Below are positions 45,438-54,525 of a stretch of 64,000 nucleotides of DNA, in pieces. The stretch is from contig JAZTXH010000014.1 of the NCBI GenBank assembly GCA_045636325.1, positions 1 to 64,000 of the forward strand, given 5' to 3'. The first letter of the stretch is position 1. Every line of letters begins with the position of its first letter. The translations under genes and the position numbers were made by a program. This DNA comes from CAKSHP01 sp045636325. GTDB lineage: Bacteria; Bacillota; Clostridia; UBA1381; UMGS1253. A model generated the notes under the pieces. The model was not told the DNA's origin, did not search any database, and saw only the letters and a program-made list of their open reading frames with translations.

Positions 45438-45812
45438 ATGTTTTGCAAAAACTGCGGTGCCCAAATGTTTGACGGATGTGTTCGCTGCAGTCAGTGCGGA
45501 AAAGACCCCAATATTGACTTTGGAACTGAAATAAAGCGCGAGCAAACCGTTAATCAACCTGAAATAAAACACAAATCAAGAGTTTTAGCCGGCATTTTAC
45601 AAATTATTTTTCCTTTTTTTGCAGCCGGCAGGTTGTATATGGGAAATTATTATATTGCACTTCTGCAAATTTTTGCAGCATTAACATTTAGATTTCCGAT
45701 TCCTTTTACACTTATTATTCTTCCTGTAGGAGTGCTATTTCCCATATATGATGGTATTCGGATATTAACAGGCAGAGTTAATCACGATGCTGATGGTATC
45801 CGCCTTAAATAG
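45438..45812 (+). CDS. Zinc-ribbon TM2-domain membrane protein
   Basis: About 124 aa: N-terminal zinc ribbon with CKNCG (residues 3-7) and CSQCG, a polar linker, then a TM2 module of two helices (about 58-110) with the GRLYMGNYYIALLQI and FPIYDGIRILTG motifs. Such proteins are common in gut Clostridia; function unknown. ATG 45438 follows AGAGAGGT. Own promoter upstream, hairpin downstream. Confidence 0.8.
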   Translation: MFCKNCGAQMFDGCVRCSQCGKDPNIDFGTEIKREQTVNQPEIKHKSRVLAGILQIIFPFFAAGRLYMGNYYIALLQIFAALTFRFPIPFTLIILPVGVLFPIYDGIRILTGRVNHDADGIRLK

Positions 45813-45819
45813 TCCCCTT

Positions 45820-45848
45820 ACTAATTTGTTTCTCCCAGACAAATTAGT
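45820..45848 (+). terminator. Hairpin after the TM2 gene
   Basis: Perfect 10-bp stem ACTAATTTGT/ACAAATTAGT with a 9-nt loop, 8 bp after the stop, followed by TTTATAAT. Probable terminator with a weak tail. Confidence 0.6.
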
Positions 45849-45907
45849 TTATAATATAATCCCCCAAATATAAAAGAAGATTTTGTGACAAGACAACAAC
45901 CCTGAAG

Positions 45908-46004
45908 AATAAAAAATAAGGACTTTTTTGAACTGACCTCCCAATCGTTAGATTTTTGCTCTAACTTTTTGGGTTCGGTTCAAAAAAGTCCTCATTTTTT
46001 ATTT
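45908..46004. repeat. 97-bp imperfect inverted repeat resembling paired IS3-family ends
   Basis: The two arms, each about 45 nt, are about 85% identical in inverted orientation. Each arm contains GGACTTTTTTGAAC followed by CTGACC(T)CCC...GTTAGA, close to the TGNACTGACCCC..AAGTTAGAC ends of IS150-type IS3 elements as I remember them. It lies between the convergent TM2 and lipoprotein genes and, with flanking A/T runs, should stop transcription in both directions. No transposase is present. Confidence 0.55.
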
Positions 46005-46110
46005 AGCATGCTCATTTTCAAGGAAAAATAAAAATATTGATAATTTCACCAAAATTGTGATTATCCACAGTTTCTTTTATTTTTAAAACCAATTCATCAA
46101 TATTTTCCAT

Positions 46111-46959
46111 TTATCCACAATTATGACTACCTATTACTTCACCTGTATACAAATCAACATATACCCATCGTGTATCACAATCTCCATTTTTTACGCCGTA
46201 ATCAGCTTCAAAACAATGACACAACCTTGCATAATCGGTATTTTCAGGTGAGAAGCAACCTATGTATGATTTGGTAATTTTGTTTTTATCAAGTCCCGAT
46301 GCAACAACAGCGTCTTCATAAGAAATCATTTTTTCATCTGTATCGTAAGTTTTCAAAGGCGTGTTAAACACATTTGCACTAAGCAGACTGCCATCTGCGC
46401 CCGAAATACGCATCCTCACCATTTCAAGATAGTTATACACATCTTTTTCATAACCATCCAAATCAATTTTCTTAGAAAATTCCACCTGCCAGTCATTTCC
46501 GCCAAAATCCATTTGCCAGCTGCTTACCTCATATTCTTTATCAATGTTAAGCTTTTCATAATGCTCTTTAGCAATCTCTATAACTTCATCCACCTTGTCT
46601 GCAGTATATACTGCCTTTCCGTCGGATGTAACGCTTCCACTATCATACTTTTTTAAATTTGCATCACTGTCAAAACTAACACTGATTTTTTTCTCATCTG
46701 CCTTAACGCTTACAACAGTAAGCATTTGCTTTGTAACATTATCTTCAATTATTTCTTTCTTAATATTCTTTGTGTCATATTCACCCTTATAAAAAACCGA
46801 AATCAATTCTTCCGCTTTTATAACAACATCATCTAATCTTATATTTGAGTTTTCTGCAGAAATTGTGTCTTTTTTGTATGCTTTTGTTCCTTTTTCTATG
46901 CCGCACCCTGTAAATACAGCAACACATAAAATTAATAAATAACAAACTATTTTTTTCAT
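46111..46959 (-). CDS. PepSY-like lipoprotein
   Basis: A lipoprotein signal with lipobox VFTGC (about residues 14-18 from ATG 46959) and a 280-residue exported part with no recognised catalytic motif. The beta-strand-rich repeats (KAVYTADKVDEVIEIAKEHYEKL, SWQMDFGGNDWQVEFSKK, WVYVDLYTGEVIGSHNCG) suggest two PepSY-like inhibitory modules. The start at 46959 is chosen because the MKK...C signal begins there. It follows the flippase gene by 22 bp. Function unknown. Confidence 0.65.
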   Translation of the reverse strand: MKKIVCYLLILCVAVFTGCGIEKGTKAYKKDTISAENSNIRLDDVVIKAEELISVFYKGEYDTKNIKKEIIEDNVTKQMLTVVSVKADEKKISVSFDSDANLKKYDSGSVTSDGKAVYTADKVDEVIEIAKEHYEKLNIDKEYEVSSWQMDFGGNDWQVEFSKKIDLDGYEKDVYNYLEMVRMRISGADGSLLSANVFNTPLKTYDTDEKMISYEDAVVASGLDKNKITKSYIGCFSPENTDYARLCHCFEADYGVKNGDCDTRWVYVDLYTGEVIGSHNCG

Positions 46960-46981
46960 TTTAAGTTTTCCTCTCAAAATT

Positions 46982-48370
46982 TTAATTACTCTTTTTTAAT
47001 CGTTGCTTAACTGAATCGATAAGACTTTTTAAATTAATTAAAACAACAATAAGTGTAATTATGCAGCTTATTAAAAAATGACCCCTACATTCGCTCAGCA
47101 TCACAAAACATTCCACACTTACCAAGATAACATTTAAAACAAGCAGTTTATAATCCCAATTAATCTTAATATACTTTCTTGTATCAATAAATCTTATAAT
47201 AAACATAATTGCGTAACTGATAAGATTGGCAAAAGCAACACCCATACAACCATGCTCTTCAATAAATGCAAAAGTAAGAATTATATTTAACAGTGCACCT
47301 ATAAAAGTGGTAACAAAAGTTCTTACACTCTTTTTTTCAATCATATATACGCTTGTAAGAAAGTTTGCCACACATGCAAAGGTGGATGATATTACTAAAA
47401 ACGGCATATACTGCCACGCAGAAAAGAACTCTGCAGATGCAAATAAGGATGTTGTAATTTTAGCAGAAACAATCAAGCCCGCTGCCATTGTAAATGCAAT
47501 TCCCTGATATGCAGATGCAATTCTTGAAAAGAAATCCTGCCTTCCCTCTGCCTCTGAAATAGCTGAAATCTGCCATGCTTCACCAAATATATTTGCAACT
47601 ATAAGCAATATAGACGGTATTTTAGCTGATACAGAATAAATACCGTTTGCTGATACACCTAAAATTGCTGTTATAATAAAACGACTTGCAATATTAATAA
47701 ACCAATTACAAATAGTATTCGGAATAAGCGGTATACTATATTTTAACATTGATTTTGTAAAAGGTTTATTTACACGCTTAAAACTAATATAACGATATAA
47801 TTTGGCTGTAAAAATCAAAAACAAATTTGCGATAACATCAGTTGAAATCATCGCCCACATATAACCTTCAACACCAAGGTCAAATATCGAAAGAAAAATA
47901 ATGTTAAAGGTAATAGCTAAAACAGTAGCCAAAATGCCATCAAAAGCATAAAGCTTAAGGTATCCTAACACCCTTACAAACTGAGAAGTAAGTCCATGTA
48001 AAGATGCAACAAAAACATACATAAGCATATATGATGTATAATCATGTATGACATCAAACAGCCCAATAAGCGGTGAAAATAACAAAACAACTAAAAATCC
48101 CAATGTAAGGACTATACTTCCCGTTGTAAAAACCGCCTTTTTATCAGAACCATTTTCAAGCCCGAATCTGATAACCGCATTATTAATTCCAACTGTTGCT
48201 AAAGGAATTAATAAATTACTGGCCTGAACTAAAATATCAACCAACCCATATCCATCAGTATTTAATACTCTTGTATAAAACGGCATCAAAACAAACACAA
48301 GCAATTTCGAGCCAAATGTTGAAAGTCCAAAAAGCAAAGTGTTTGCAACTAACTTTTTATATTTATCCAT
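46982..48370 (-). CDS. Oligosaccharide flippase (Wzx/MurJ-like MATE superfamily)
   Basis: 462 aa, about 12-14 membrane helices. The N-terminus NTLLFGLSTFGSKLLVFVLMPFYTRVL (about residues 9-35) is the classic start of the polysaccharide-export flippases, followed by a polysaccharide_synt_C half. No glycosyltransferase cluster is nearby, so the cargo (teichoic or capsule precursor) cannot be told. Between ispA and the lipoprotein gene. Confidence 0.85.
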   Translation of the reverse strand: MDKYKKLVANTLLFGLSTFGSKLLVFVLMPFYTRVLNTDGYGLVDILVQASNLLIPLATVGINNAVIRFGLENGSDKKAVFTTGSIVLTLGFLVVLLFSPLIGLFDVIHDYTSYMLMYVFVASLHGLTSQFVRVLGYLKLYAFDGILATVLAITFNIIFLSIFDLGVEGYMWAMISTDVIANLFLIFTAKLYRYISFKRVNKPFTKSMLKYSIPLIPNTICNWFINIASRFIITAILGVSANGIYSVSAKIPSILLIVANIFGEAWQISAISEAEGRQDFFSRIASAYQGIAFTMAAGLIVSAKITTSLFASAEFFSAWQYMPFLVISSTFACVANFLTSVYMIEKKSVRTFVTTFIGALLNIILTFAFIEEHGCMGVAFANLISYAIMFIIRFIDTRKYIKINWDYKLLVLNVILVSVECFVMLSECRGHFLISCIITLIVVLINLKSLIDSVKQRLKKSN

Positions 48371-48405
48371 AAATAAATTTCCTCATTTTCTATTCGTAAA
48401 AGCAA

Positions 48406-49290
48406 TTAATTTCTTCTCTCAAGCAAGTAATCTGTCATATTAAGCAAAAATTCTGCTTTTTTGCCAAAATCTCGTAAAATATTTTTTGCTTTAGTAGTAT
48501 AATCATTCAATAAGCTTATTGACTCTTCAACACCAATTAAAGATACATAAGTATTTTTATTATTTTCAGCGTCCCCGCCTATTGGTTTACCTAAAACCTC
48601 AGCATCACTTGTAGCGTCTAAAATATCATCTTTAATCTGAAATGCCAGTCCTACAAAATAAGAATATTCTTCAAGTTTTTTTACATCCTCTTCTCCGGCT
48701 CCTGCAAGAATAGCCCCACCGCAAACAGCCGCTGAGATAAGTGCTCCTGTTTTCTTAAGCTGGAGCGTTCTTAATGTTTCTATATCAATTTTTTTATTTT
48801 CACTGTCAATATCAATTACCTGACCGCCTACCATTCCATATACACCACTGCAGTCTGCAATATACTTTGCCGTCTTAAAACAGCGCAGTTCGCAACTTTC
48901 ACTTTTAATATCAAGCATCGTTTCAAATGCAAAATTCAAGAGTGCATCTCCCGCTAAAATAGCCATGGCCTCACCATAAACTTTGTGATTCGTTGCTTTT
49001 CCGCGTCTTAAATCAGAATTATCCATTGCCGGAAGGTCATCATGAATTAATGAATATGTATGAATCATTTCGATTGCTGCACAAAATGGTGCAACTTCTT
49101 CAATTTCATCAGAAAACATTTCATAAGAAGCAAGCATCATAACTGGACGAATTCTTTTTCCGCCTGCATCCACACTATATCTCATTGCATCAAAAATAAG
49201 CTGAGGAGCCTCATATTTATTTTTCAAATAATCTGCAAGCCATTTTTCAATACATTTTATTTTTATGGAAAATTCCTCATTAAAATTCAT
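48406..49290 (-). CDS. ispA: Polyprenyl (farnesyl) diphosphate synthase
   Basis: Condenses IPP with allylic diphosphates for undecaprenyl and quinone precursors. First Asp-rich motif in SLIHDDLPAMDN (about residues 80-91) and second in QIKDDILDATS (about 214-224), with GKRIRP near the N-terminus. 294 aa is the usual size. Adjacent to xseB, the standard Firmicutes order. Confidence 0.94.
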   Translation of the reverse strand: MNFNEEFSIKIKCIEKWLADYLKNKYEAPQLIFDAMRYSVDAGGKRIRPVMMLASYEMFSDEIEEVAPFCAAIEMIHTYSLIHDDLPAMDNSDLRRGKATNHKVYGEAMAILAGDALLNFAFETMLDIKSESCELRCFKTAKYIADCSGVYGMVGGQVIDIDSENKKIDIETLRTLQLKKTGALISAAVCGGAILAGAGEEDVKKLEEYSYFVGLAFQIKDDILDATSDAEVLGKPIGGDAENNKNTYVSLIGVEESISLLNDYTTKAKNILRDFGKKAEFLLNMTDYLLERRN

Positions 49291-49308
49291 ATATGTCTGT
49301 TTCCTTTC

Positions 49309-49539
49309 TTATTCTGCTTCAAACTTTTCTTCCGTAACACTTCCGTCTTTTCCTGCCAAAAGAATATTAACCTTCTGTTCTGCATTATCAAGCTCTTTAT
49401 TACACTCTTTTATAATTTTTATGCCCTCTTCAAAAAGTTTAAGAGACTCATCAAGAGAAATATCTCCGCTTTCAAGCTTTGAAACTATATCTTCCAAAAC
49501 TAAAATGTTTTTTTCAAAGTCAAGTTTATTCTCATTCAT
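49309..49539 (-). CDS. xseB: Exodeoxyribonuclease VII small subunit
   Basis: About 76 aa, helical: a family-typical SLDESLKLFEEGIKIIKECNKELDNAEQKV stretch (about residues 20-50) and an acidic tail. Binds XseA to form the single-strand exonuclease. The start is uncertain: ATG 49539 is chosen; a GTG at 49551 is possible. Confidence 0.93.
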   Translation of the reverse strand: MNENKLDFEKNILVLEDIVSKLESGDISLDESLKLFEEGIKIIKECNKELDNAEQKVNILLAGKDGSVTEEKFEAE

Positions 49540-49565
49540 AAGACCATACACAGCCTTTCTTTATA

Positions 49566-50753
49566 TTATTCTAACGCCTTGCATCTTTTTTTTCCGTCGT
49601 TCATTACTAAATTAAATTCCTGACCACAGGCTATATCTTTAGTGATTTTCAATACTTTTCCGTCTTCCTGCATTGCAATTGAGTATCCCCGACCTAAAAC
49701 AGATAACGGACTCATAGCATCCAGCTTTACGCCATTTTTCACAAGATTTTGTCTTTTTCTTTCCGTCACAAGTAATATTTCTTTTTCCAATTGTTTAAAA
49801 ATTGTATCAAATCTTATTCTGTAATCATTCAAAACTGTTTTAATATCGCGTAATTTAATTCTTTCAATCCGATTTCTTTTTTGTTTTATAATGTTATTCT
49901 CAGCTAAAATTATACGCTGATACATATTTAACATTTTATGCTTTAAGTCAGAAACAGAAACCACCGCAAGTTCAGCAGCAGCTGATGGTGTAGGTGCACG
50001 TAAATCTGCCACAAAATCAACAATTGTAAAATCTGTTTCGTGACCTACAGCAGATATTATAGGTATACGAGAATTATAAATCGCTCTGGCTGTAATTTCT
50101 TCATTAAACGCCCATAAATCTTCAATAGAACCGCCACCGCGACCTACAATAAGTACATCTGCACAATCCGTCTTATTAAAGTATTCTATAGCTTTACATA
50201 TATTTTCAGCTGCCCCGTCACCTTGAACTAATGTAGGATAAACCAAAACCTTAGCATATGGATATCTTCTGTTCAATACATTTATAATATCCCTTACAGC
50301 AGCACCGGTTTTAGCCGTTACAACACCTACTGTTTTAGGATATTCAGGAATAGGCCTTTTATGAGAAGCATCAAAAAGCCCTTCAGATTCAAGCTGTTTT
50401 TTTAACTTTTCATATGATTCATAAAGCTCACCTAAGCCATCGCGTTTCATTTCTTCAATATAAATCTGATATGCACCGTCACGCTCATATACACTTATCT
50501 TTCCCCTTGCCATAACCTTCATACCATTTTCGGGTACGTATTCAAGCCTGTCGGCAACACCTTTAAACATTACAGCTCTTAAAACTCCGCCTTCGTCCTT
50601 CAAAGTAAGGTAACAATGCCCTGAAAAATGCCTTTTAAAATTGGAAATTTCGCCTTTAATCCATATATTATTAAGAACAGGTGCCGCATCCATCATTTGT
50701 TTTATAAACTTATTAACTTGTGACACAGAAACTGTATAAATTTTATTTTCCAA
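49566..50753 (-). CDS. xseA: Exodeoxyribonuclease VII large subunit
   Basis: Degrades single-stranded DNA in both directions with XseB. N-terminal OB domain (VWIKGEISNFKRHFSGHCYLTLKD-like, about residues 30-55) and the conserved catalytic segment with GRGGGSIEDLWAFNEE and SAVGHETDFTIVDFVADLRAPTPSAAAE. Start TTG 50753 (after GGCGGTGAG, 7 nt) is preferred to GTG 50765, which is inside that site. About 395 aa. Confidence 0.95.
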   Translation of the reverse strand: MENKIYTVSVSQVNKFIKQMMDAAPVLNNIWIKGEISNFKRHFSGHCYLTLKDEGGVLRAVMFKGVADRLEYVPENGMKVMARGKISVYERDGAYQIYIEEMKRDGLGELYESYEKLKKQLESEGLFDASHKRPIPEYPKTVGVVTAKTGAAVRDIINVLNRRYPYAKVLVYPTLVQGDGAAENICKAIEYFNKTDCADVLIVGRGGGSIEDLWAFNEEITARAIYNSRIPIISAVGHETDFTIVDFVADLRAPTPSAAAELAVVSVSDLKHKMLNMYQRIILAENNIIKQKRNRIERIKLRDIKTVLNDYRIRFDTIFKQLEKEILLVTERKRQNLVKNGVKLDAMSPLSVLGRGYSIAMQEDGKVLKITKDIACGQEFNLVMNDGKKRCKALE

Positions 50754-50788
50754 AACATTACTCACCGCCCTGAAGGAATTTAACTGAA

Positions 50789-51202
50789 TTATTTTTCTTT
50801 TATAACGCCGCTTAAAACGCCGTTAACAAATGCAGGCGCATCATCAATATCATAAACTTTAGCAATTTCAACAGCTTCATTAACTGAAACATTCTCAGGT
50901 ATATCTTCCATATATTTTATTTCGTATACTGCAATTCTCAAAATAGCAAGAGTAACTTTTGAAAGACGCTCCAATGTCCATTCTTTTTTCAAATTACTGC
51001 AAATACTCTCATCAATTTTCTGCATATTTTCAAATACACCATTTGCAGTGTTTACAATGTAATTATATTGCTTTTTATCACTTTTCTTTAGCTGTGGGTT
51101 TTCTTCTTCAAACAATAATACAACATCTGGATAACTTTCTTTATGTGCAGTTATTTGAAAAACAAGTTTAAATGCTTCTATTCTTGCTTTGCTTCTCGTC
51201 AT
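50789..51202 (-). CDS. nusB: Transcription antitermination factor NusB
   Basis: All-helical, 137 aa, with the SKARIEAFKLVFQ N-terminus, LSKVTLAILRIAVYEI (about residues 80-95) and VNEAVEIAKVYDIDDAPAFVNGVL (about 105-128) that define NusB. Part of rRNA antitermination complexes. Order rpiB-nusB-xseA here. Confidence 0.95.
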   Translation of the reverse strand: MTRSKARIEAFKLVFQITAHKESYPDVVLLFEEENPQLKKSDKKQYNYIVNTANGVFENMQKIDESICSNLKKEWTLERLSKVTLAILRIAVYEIKYMEDIPENVSVNEAVEIAKVYDIDDAPAFVNGVLSGVIKEK

Positions 51203-51223
51203 ATATTGCCACCTCCTGTAAAA

Positions 51224-51658
51224 TTATTTCTCCAGTGCCATAATTTTATCAACTCTGTTTTGATGTCTTCCGCCTTCAAACTCGCCTTCTAAAAAGTTTT
51301 TAACCATAGCAAATGCAATCTCAGGACCCGTTGTTCTTCCGCCCATGCACAATACATTGGAATTATTGTGTGCTCTTGTCATTTTTGCATCATATTCACT
51401 ATGACACAATGCCGCTCTTATTCCATCGATTTTATTTGCCGCAATACTTATCCCTATTCCTGTACCGCAAATTAAAATTCCCTTATCACATTCGCCACAT
51501 AATATTTTATCGCAAGTTACCTTTGCAATATCAGGATAGTCAACAGAATTTTTATCAAAACAACCCATGTCAATAAAATCTACGCTTTCTTTCTTTAAAT
51601 AATCCTTCACAGCTTCCTTTAATTCAAAGCCGCCATGATCGCTTCCTATTGCAACCAT
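51224..51658 (-). CDS. rpiB: Ribose-5-phosphate isomerase B
   Basis: Interconverts ribose-5-P and ribulose-5-P. 144 aa with GSDHGGFELKEAVKDYL (residues 5-21), the catalytic-site GILICGTGIGISIAANK (about 60-76), RAALCHSEYDA and NVLCMGGR. Standard RpiB length. 3 bp after tsaB. Confidence 0.95.
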   Translation of the reverse strand: MVAIGSDHGGFELKEAVKDYLKKESVDFIDMGCFDKNSVDYPDIAKVTCDKILCGECDKGILICGTGIGISIAANKIDGIRAALCHSEYDAKMTRAHNNSNVLCMGGRTTGPEIAFAMVKNFLEGEFEGGRHQNRVDKIMALEK

Positions 51659-51660
51659 TT

Positions 51661-52377
51661 TTACATATCCCCCTTATTATTTTCTTCATATTCCCTTTCT
51701 GCCTGAGATTTTCTGAAATATTCAGGCAAAAGTGAAATATAGCTGTCAAATTCTTTATCTTTATAGGCATCCTCTGCCGCAATAGCAACAGATGATGCCC
51801 TTTGCACTGCATTATTTACAGGCGCAAATTCCGCATAATCGCCTAATTCATTTTGTAAAAATTCTCTATGTACCAAAACGCCGTCACCAAGAAAAATCGC
51901 TTTTTTTCCCAACTGAGCTATTTTACACTTCAGCTCATCAATGCCAATAGGCATTGTTTCAAAAACAGTCTCAATTTTCCCATGTTCAGCTTTGTATACT
52001 CCGGTATAAACCTGATTTCGCCTTGCATCCATTATAGGAACAATTAACTTCTCTGAATCCGCACACAAAAGATTATGCGCCATAGCAAAAGTAGTATCAA
52101 CGCCCGCTAAAGGCTTGTTTATTCCATGTGCCAATGCCTTTGCAGTTTCAACACCAATTCTCAAGCCCGTAAAAGAGCCGGGTCCCTTAGAAACTGCAAT
52201 TAAATCGATATCCTCTGTATTTACATCGCAAATTTTTAAAAGCTCTTCTATTACAGGCATCAGCGTCTGAGAATGAGTTTTTTTATGATTCACTGTATAC
52301 TCACCTAAAAGCTTATTTTCTCTTACAACAGCTACACTGACAACATTTGCTGAAGCTTCAAGTGCAAGCACCGTCAT
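51661..52377 (-). CDS. tsaB: tRNA threonylcarbamoyladenosine biosynthesis protein TsaB
   Basis: ASKHA-fold partner of TsaD in t6A37 formation. LALEASANVVSVAVV (residues 3-17) and SKGPGSFTGLRIGVETAKAL (about 63-82) are characteristic. 238 aa. Its ATG overlaps the tsaE stop by 4 bp, indicating coupled translation. Confidence 0.94.
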   Translation of the reverse strand: MTVLALEASANVVSVAVVRENKLLGEYTVNHKKTHSQTLMPVIEELLKICDVNTEDIDLIAVSKGPGSFTGLRIGVETAKALAHGINKPLAGVDTTFAMAHNLLCADSEKLIVPIMDARRNQVYTGVYKAEHGKIETVFETMPIGIDELKCKIAQLGKKAIFLGDGVLVHREFLQNELGDYAEFAPVNNAVQRASSVAIAAEDAYKDKEFDSYISLLPEYFRKSQAEREYEENNKGDM

Positions 52378-52805
52378 TCCATATCACCGCCCCTTACAAT
52401 AATTCTGCGAAAATTTTCCCCAAGACTTATATCCTTTTTTATATCTACATTAATAACATTTTCAGGCAAAAGCTCACTTATTCTTTCTGACCATTCTATA
52501 ATGCAAACACCATCACCAAAAAGATAGTCATCAATTCCTATATCATACATTTCATCGCTTTCATCAATACGATACACATCAAAGTGATAAATCATAATAT
52601 CTCCGCAATACTCATTTATAAGTGTAAAAGTAGGACTTTGTACATATCCCTTATATCCTAGTCCGCGAGCAAATCCACTTGTAAAAGCAGTTTTTCCTGC
52701 TCCTAAACCACCATTTAAACAAACAATATCTCCAGGCTTTATATATTTTGAAAGTTTTTCTGCAATACAAGCAGTCTCTTCTCTGCTATTAGAAACAAAT
52801 TCCAT
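52374..52805 (-). CDS. tsaE: tRNA threonylcarbamoyladenosine biosynthesis ATPase TsaE
   Basis: P-loop ATPase of the t6A complex. Walker A LNGGLGAGKTAFTSGF (about residues 31-46), SPTFTLINEYCG and HFDVYRIDE, IEWSERI. Start ATG 52805 has GGAG 6 nt upstream, four codons into a longer frame. About 143 aa. Confidence 0.94.
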   Translation of the reverse strand: MEFVSNSREETACIAEKLSKYIKPGDIVCLNGGLGAGKTAFTSGFARGLGYKGYVQSPTFTLINEYCGDIMIYHFDVYRIDESDEMYDIGIDDYLFGDGVCIIEWSERISELLPENVINVDIKKDISLGENFRRIIVRGGDME

Positions 52806-52854
52806 ACTATACTCCATTTCAAAATTTCAAGAATTTCATTCAAAACAAAGAAAA

Positions 52855-54525
52855 TTAAAACAATCCAACAATTTCTCCATTTTCTTTGATATCAATATTC
52901 TGTGCTACAGGTGTTTTTGAAAGTCCGGGCATCGTCATAATGTCTCCAGTTTGAACAACAACAAAACCTGCACCGGCCGAAACACGAACCTCAGAAACAG
53001 TAACATCAAACTCTGACGGACGACCTAAAAGTTTAGGATTGTCTGAAAGTGAATACTGTGTCTTCGCCACGCAAACTGGAATTTTATCAAAGCCAAGCTT
53101 GGTTAATACTTCAATTTGCTTTTTCGCTTTAGGCGTTACAACAATATCACGTCCGCCGTAAATTTCTTTTACAAGTGTTCTTATTTTATCTTCTATAGAT
53201 AAATCAAGACTATAAATCGGAGCATAATTTGAACTTTCTTTATCTAAAGTTTCTACAACTTTCTCCGCAAGCTCAATTCCACCCTCTCCGCCTTTTGCAA
53301 ACACTTCACTGCAAGCACATTTTACACCAAGTTTTTTGCAACATTCAGTCACAATCTCAAGTTCTTCTTTACTATCAGTATCAAAAACATTTAGTGCAAC
53401 AACAACCGGAAGTCCGAATTTTTTCATGTTTTCAATATGCTTTTCCAAATTCACTATGCCTTTTTTCAAAGCTTCAACATTTTCATTCTTCAAATCTTCT
53501 TTAGCTACACCACCATTATATTTCAAAGCTCTTACAGTAGCTACAACTACTGCCATATCAGGCTTTAATTCAGCCATACGACATTTGATATCAAGGAATT
53601 TTTCAGCCCCTAAGTCAGCACCAAAACCAGCTTCAGTTACTACATAGTCTGCCATTTTTAATGCAAGCTTCGTAGCTCTTACACTGTTACATCCGTGTGC
53701 AATATTAGCAAATGGACCACCATGCATCAAACAAGGTGTATTTTCAAGCGTCTGAACAAGATTTGGCATAATTGCATCTTTTAACAGAAGTGTCATAGCA
53801 CCGTCTGCCTTAAGTTGTTTTGCTGTCACAGGCTCGCCATCATAATTATAAGCAACGATTATATTTCCTAATCTGTTTTTTAAATCTACCATGTCATCTG
53901 CAAGGCATAAAATTGCCATAATCTCCGAAGCAACTGTAATCATAAAACCATCTTCACGCGGAAAACCATTATTCTTTCCGCCAAGAGAAACCACAACTTG
54001 CCTTAATGCACGGTCATTCATATCCAAAACACGCTTCCACACTACATTTCTTGTATCAATATTCAATTCATTTCCCTGATGAATATGATTATCAATCATT
54101 GCAGACAAAAGATTATTCGCTGAAGTTATTGCATGCATATCGCCGGTAAAATGAAGATTAATATCCTCCATTGGCACAACCTGTGAATAGCCACCGCCTG
54201 CAGCTCCTCCTTTTATACCCATAACAGGGCCAAGCGAAGGTTCTCGTAACGCTATAACTGCATTTTTATTTATTTTATTAAGTGCTTGTCCAAGACCGAC
54301 AGTAATTGTAGTTTTTCCCTCACCTGCCGGAGTTGGATTAATAGCAGTAACTAAAATCAACTTTCCGTTTTTATTACTTTTTACTCTTTCAAACAATTCA
54401 TTTGTAAGCTTTGCTTTATATGGACCGTACATATAAAGCTCTTCGGGCTTTATCTCCAATTTTTCAGCAACCTCTACTATTGGTAACATTTTTGCATTTT
54501 GTGCAATTTGGATATCGGTTAACAT
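52855..54525 (-). CDS. fhs: Formate-tetrahydrofolate ligase
   Basis: Makes 10-formyl-THF from formate, ATP and THF, feeding purine synthesis and the Wood-Ljungdahl methyl branch. Walker-type loop TPAGEGKTTITVGL (about residues 66-79), EPSLGPVMGIKGGAAGGGYSQVVPMEDINLHFTGD (about 95-129), and near the C-terminus KTQYSLSDNPKLLGRP. 556 aa is full length. Preceded by a long structured leader with its own promoter; tsaE follows after 37 bp. Confidence 0.97.
   Translation of the reverse strand: MLTDIQIAQNAKMLPIVEVAEKLEIKPEELYMYGPYKAKLTNELFERVKSNKNGKLILVTAINPTPAGEGKTTITVGLGQALNKINKNAVIALREPSLGPVMGIKGGAAGGGYSQVVPMEDINLHFTGDMHAITSANNLLSAMIDNHIHQGNELNIDTRNVVWKRVLDMNDRALRQVVVSLGGKNNGFPREDGFMITVASEIMAILCLADDMVDLKNRLGNIIVAYNYDGEPVTAKQLKADGAMTLLLKDAIMPNLVQTLENTPCLMHGGPFANIAHGCNSVRATKLALKMADYVVTEAGFGADLGAEKFLDIKCRMAELKPDMAVVVATVRALKYNGGVAKEDLKNENVEALKKGIVNLEKHIENMKKFGLPVVVALNVFDTDSKEELEIVTECCKKLGVKCACSEVFAKGGEGGIELAEKVVETLDKESSNYAPIYSLDLSIEDKIRTLVKEIYGGRDIVVTPKAKKQIEVLTKLGFDKIPVCVAKTQYSLSDNPKLLGRPSEFDVTVSEVRVSAGAGFVVVQTGDIMTMPGLSKTPVAQNIDIKENGEIVGLF

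Noticed and set aside
53229..53647. Long plus-strand frames opposite fhs, mreB, pheT, aspS and others
   Set aside because: They mirror real genes, have atypical Ser/Leu/His-rich composition, no ribosome sites and no family resemblance.
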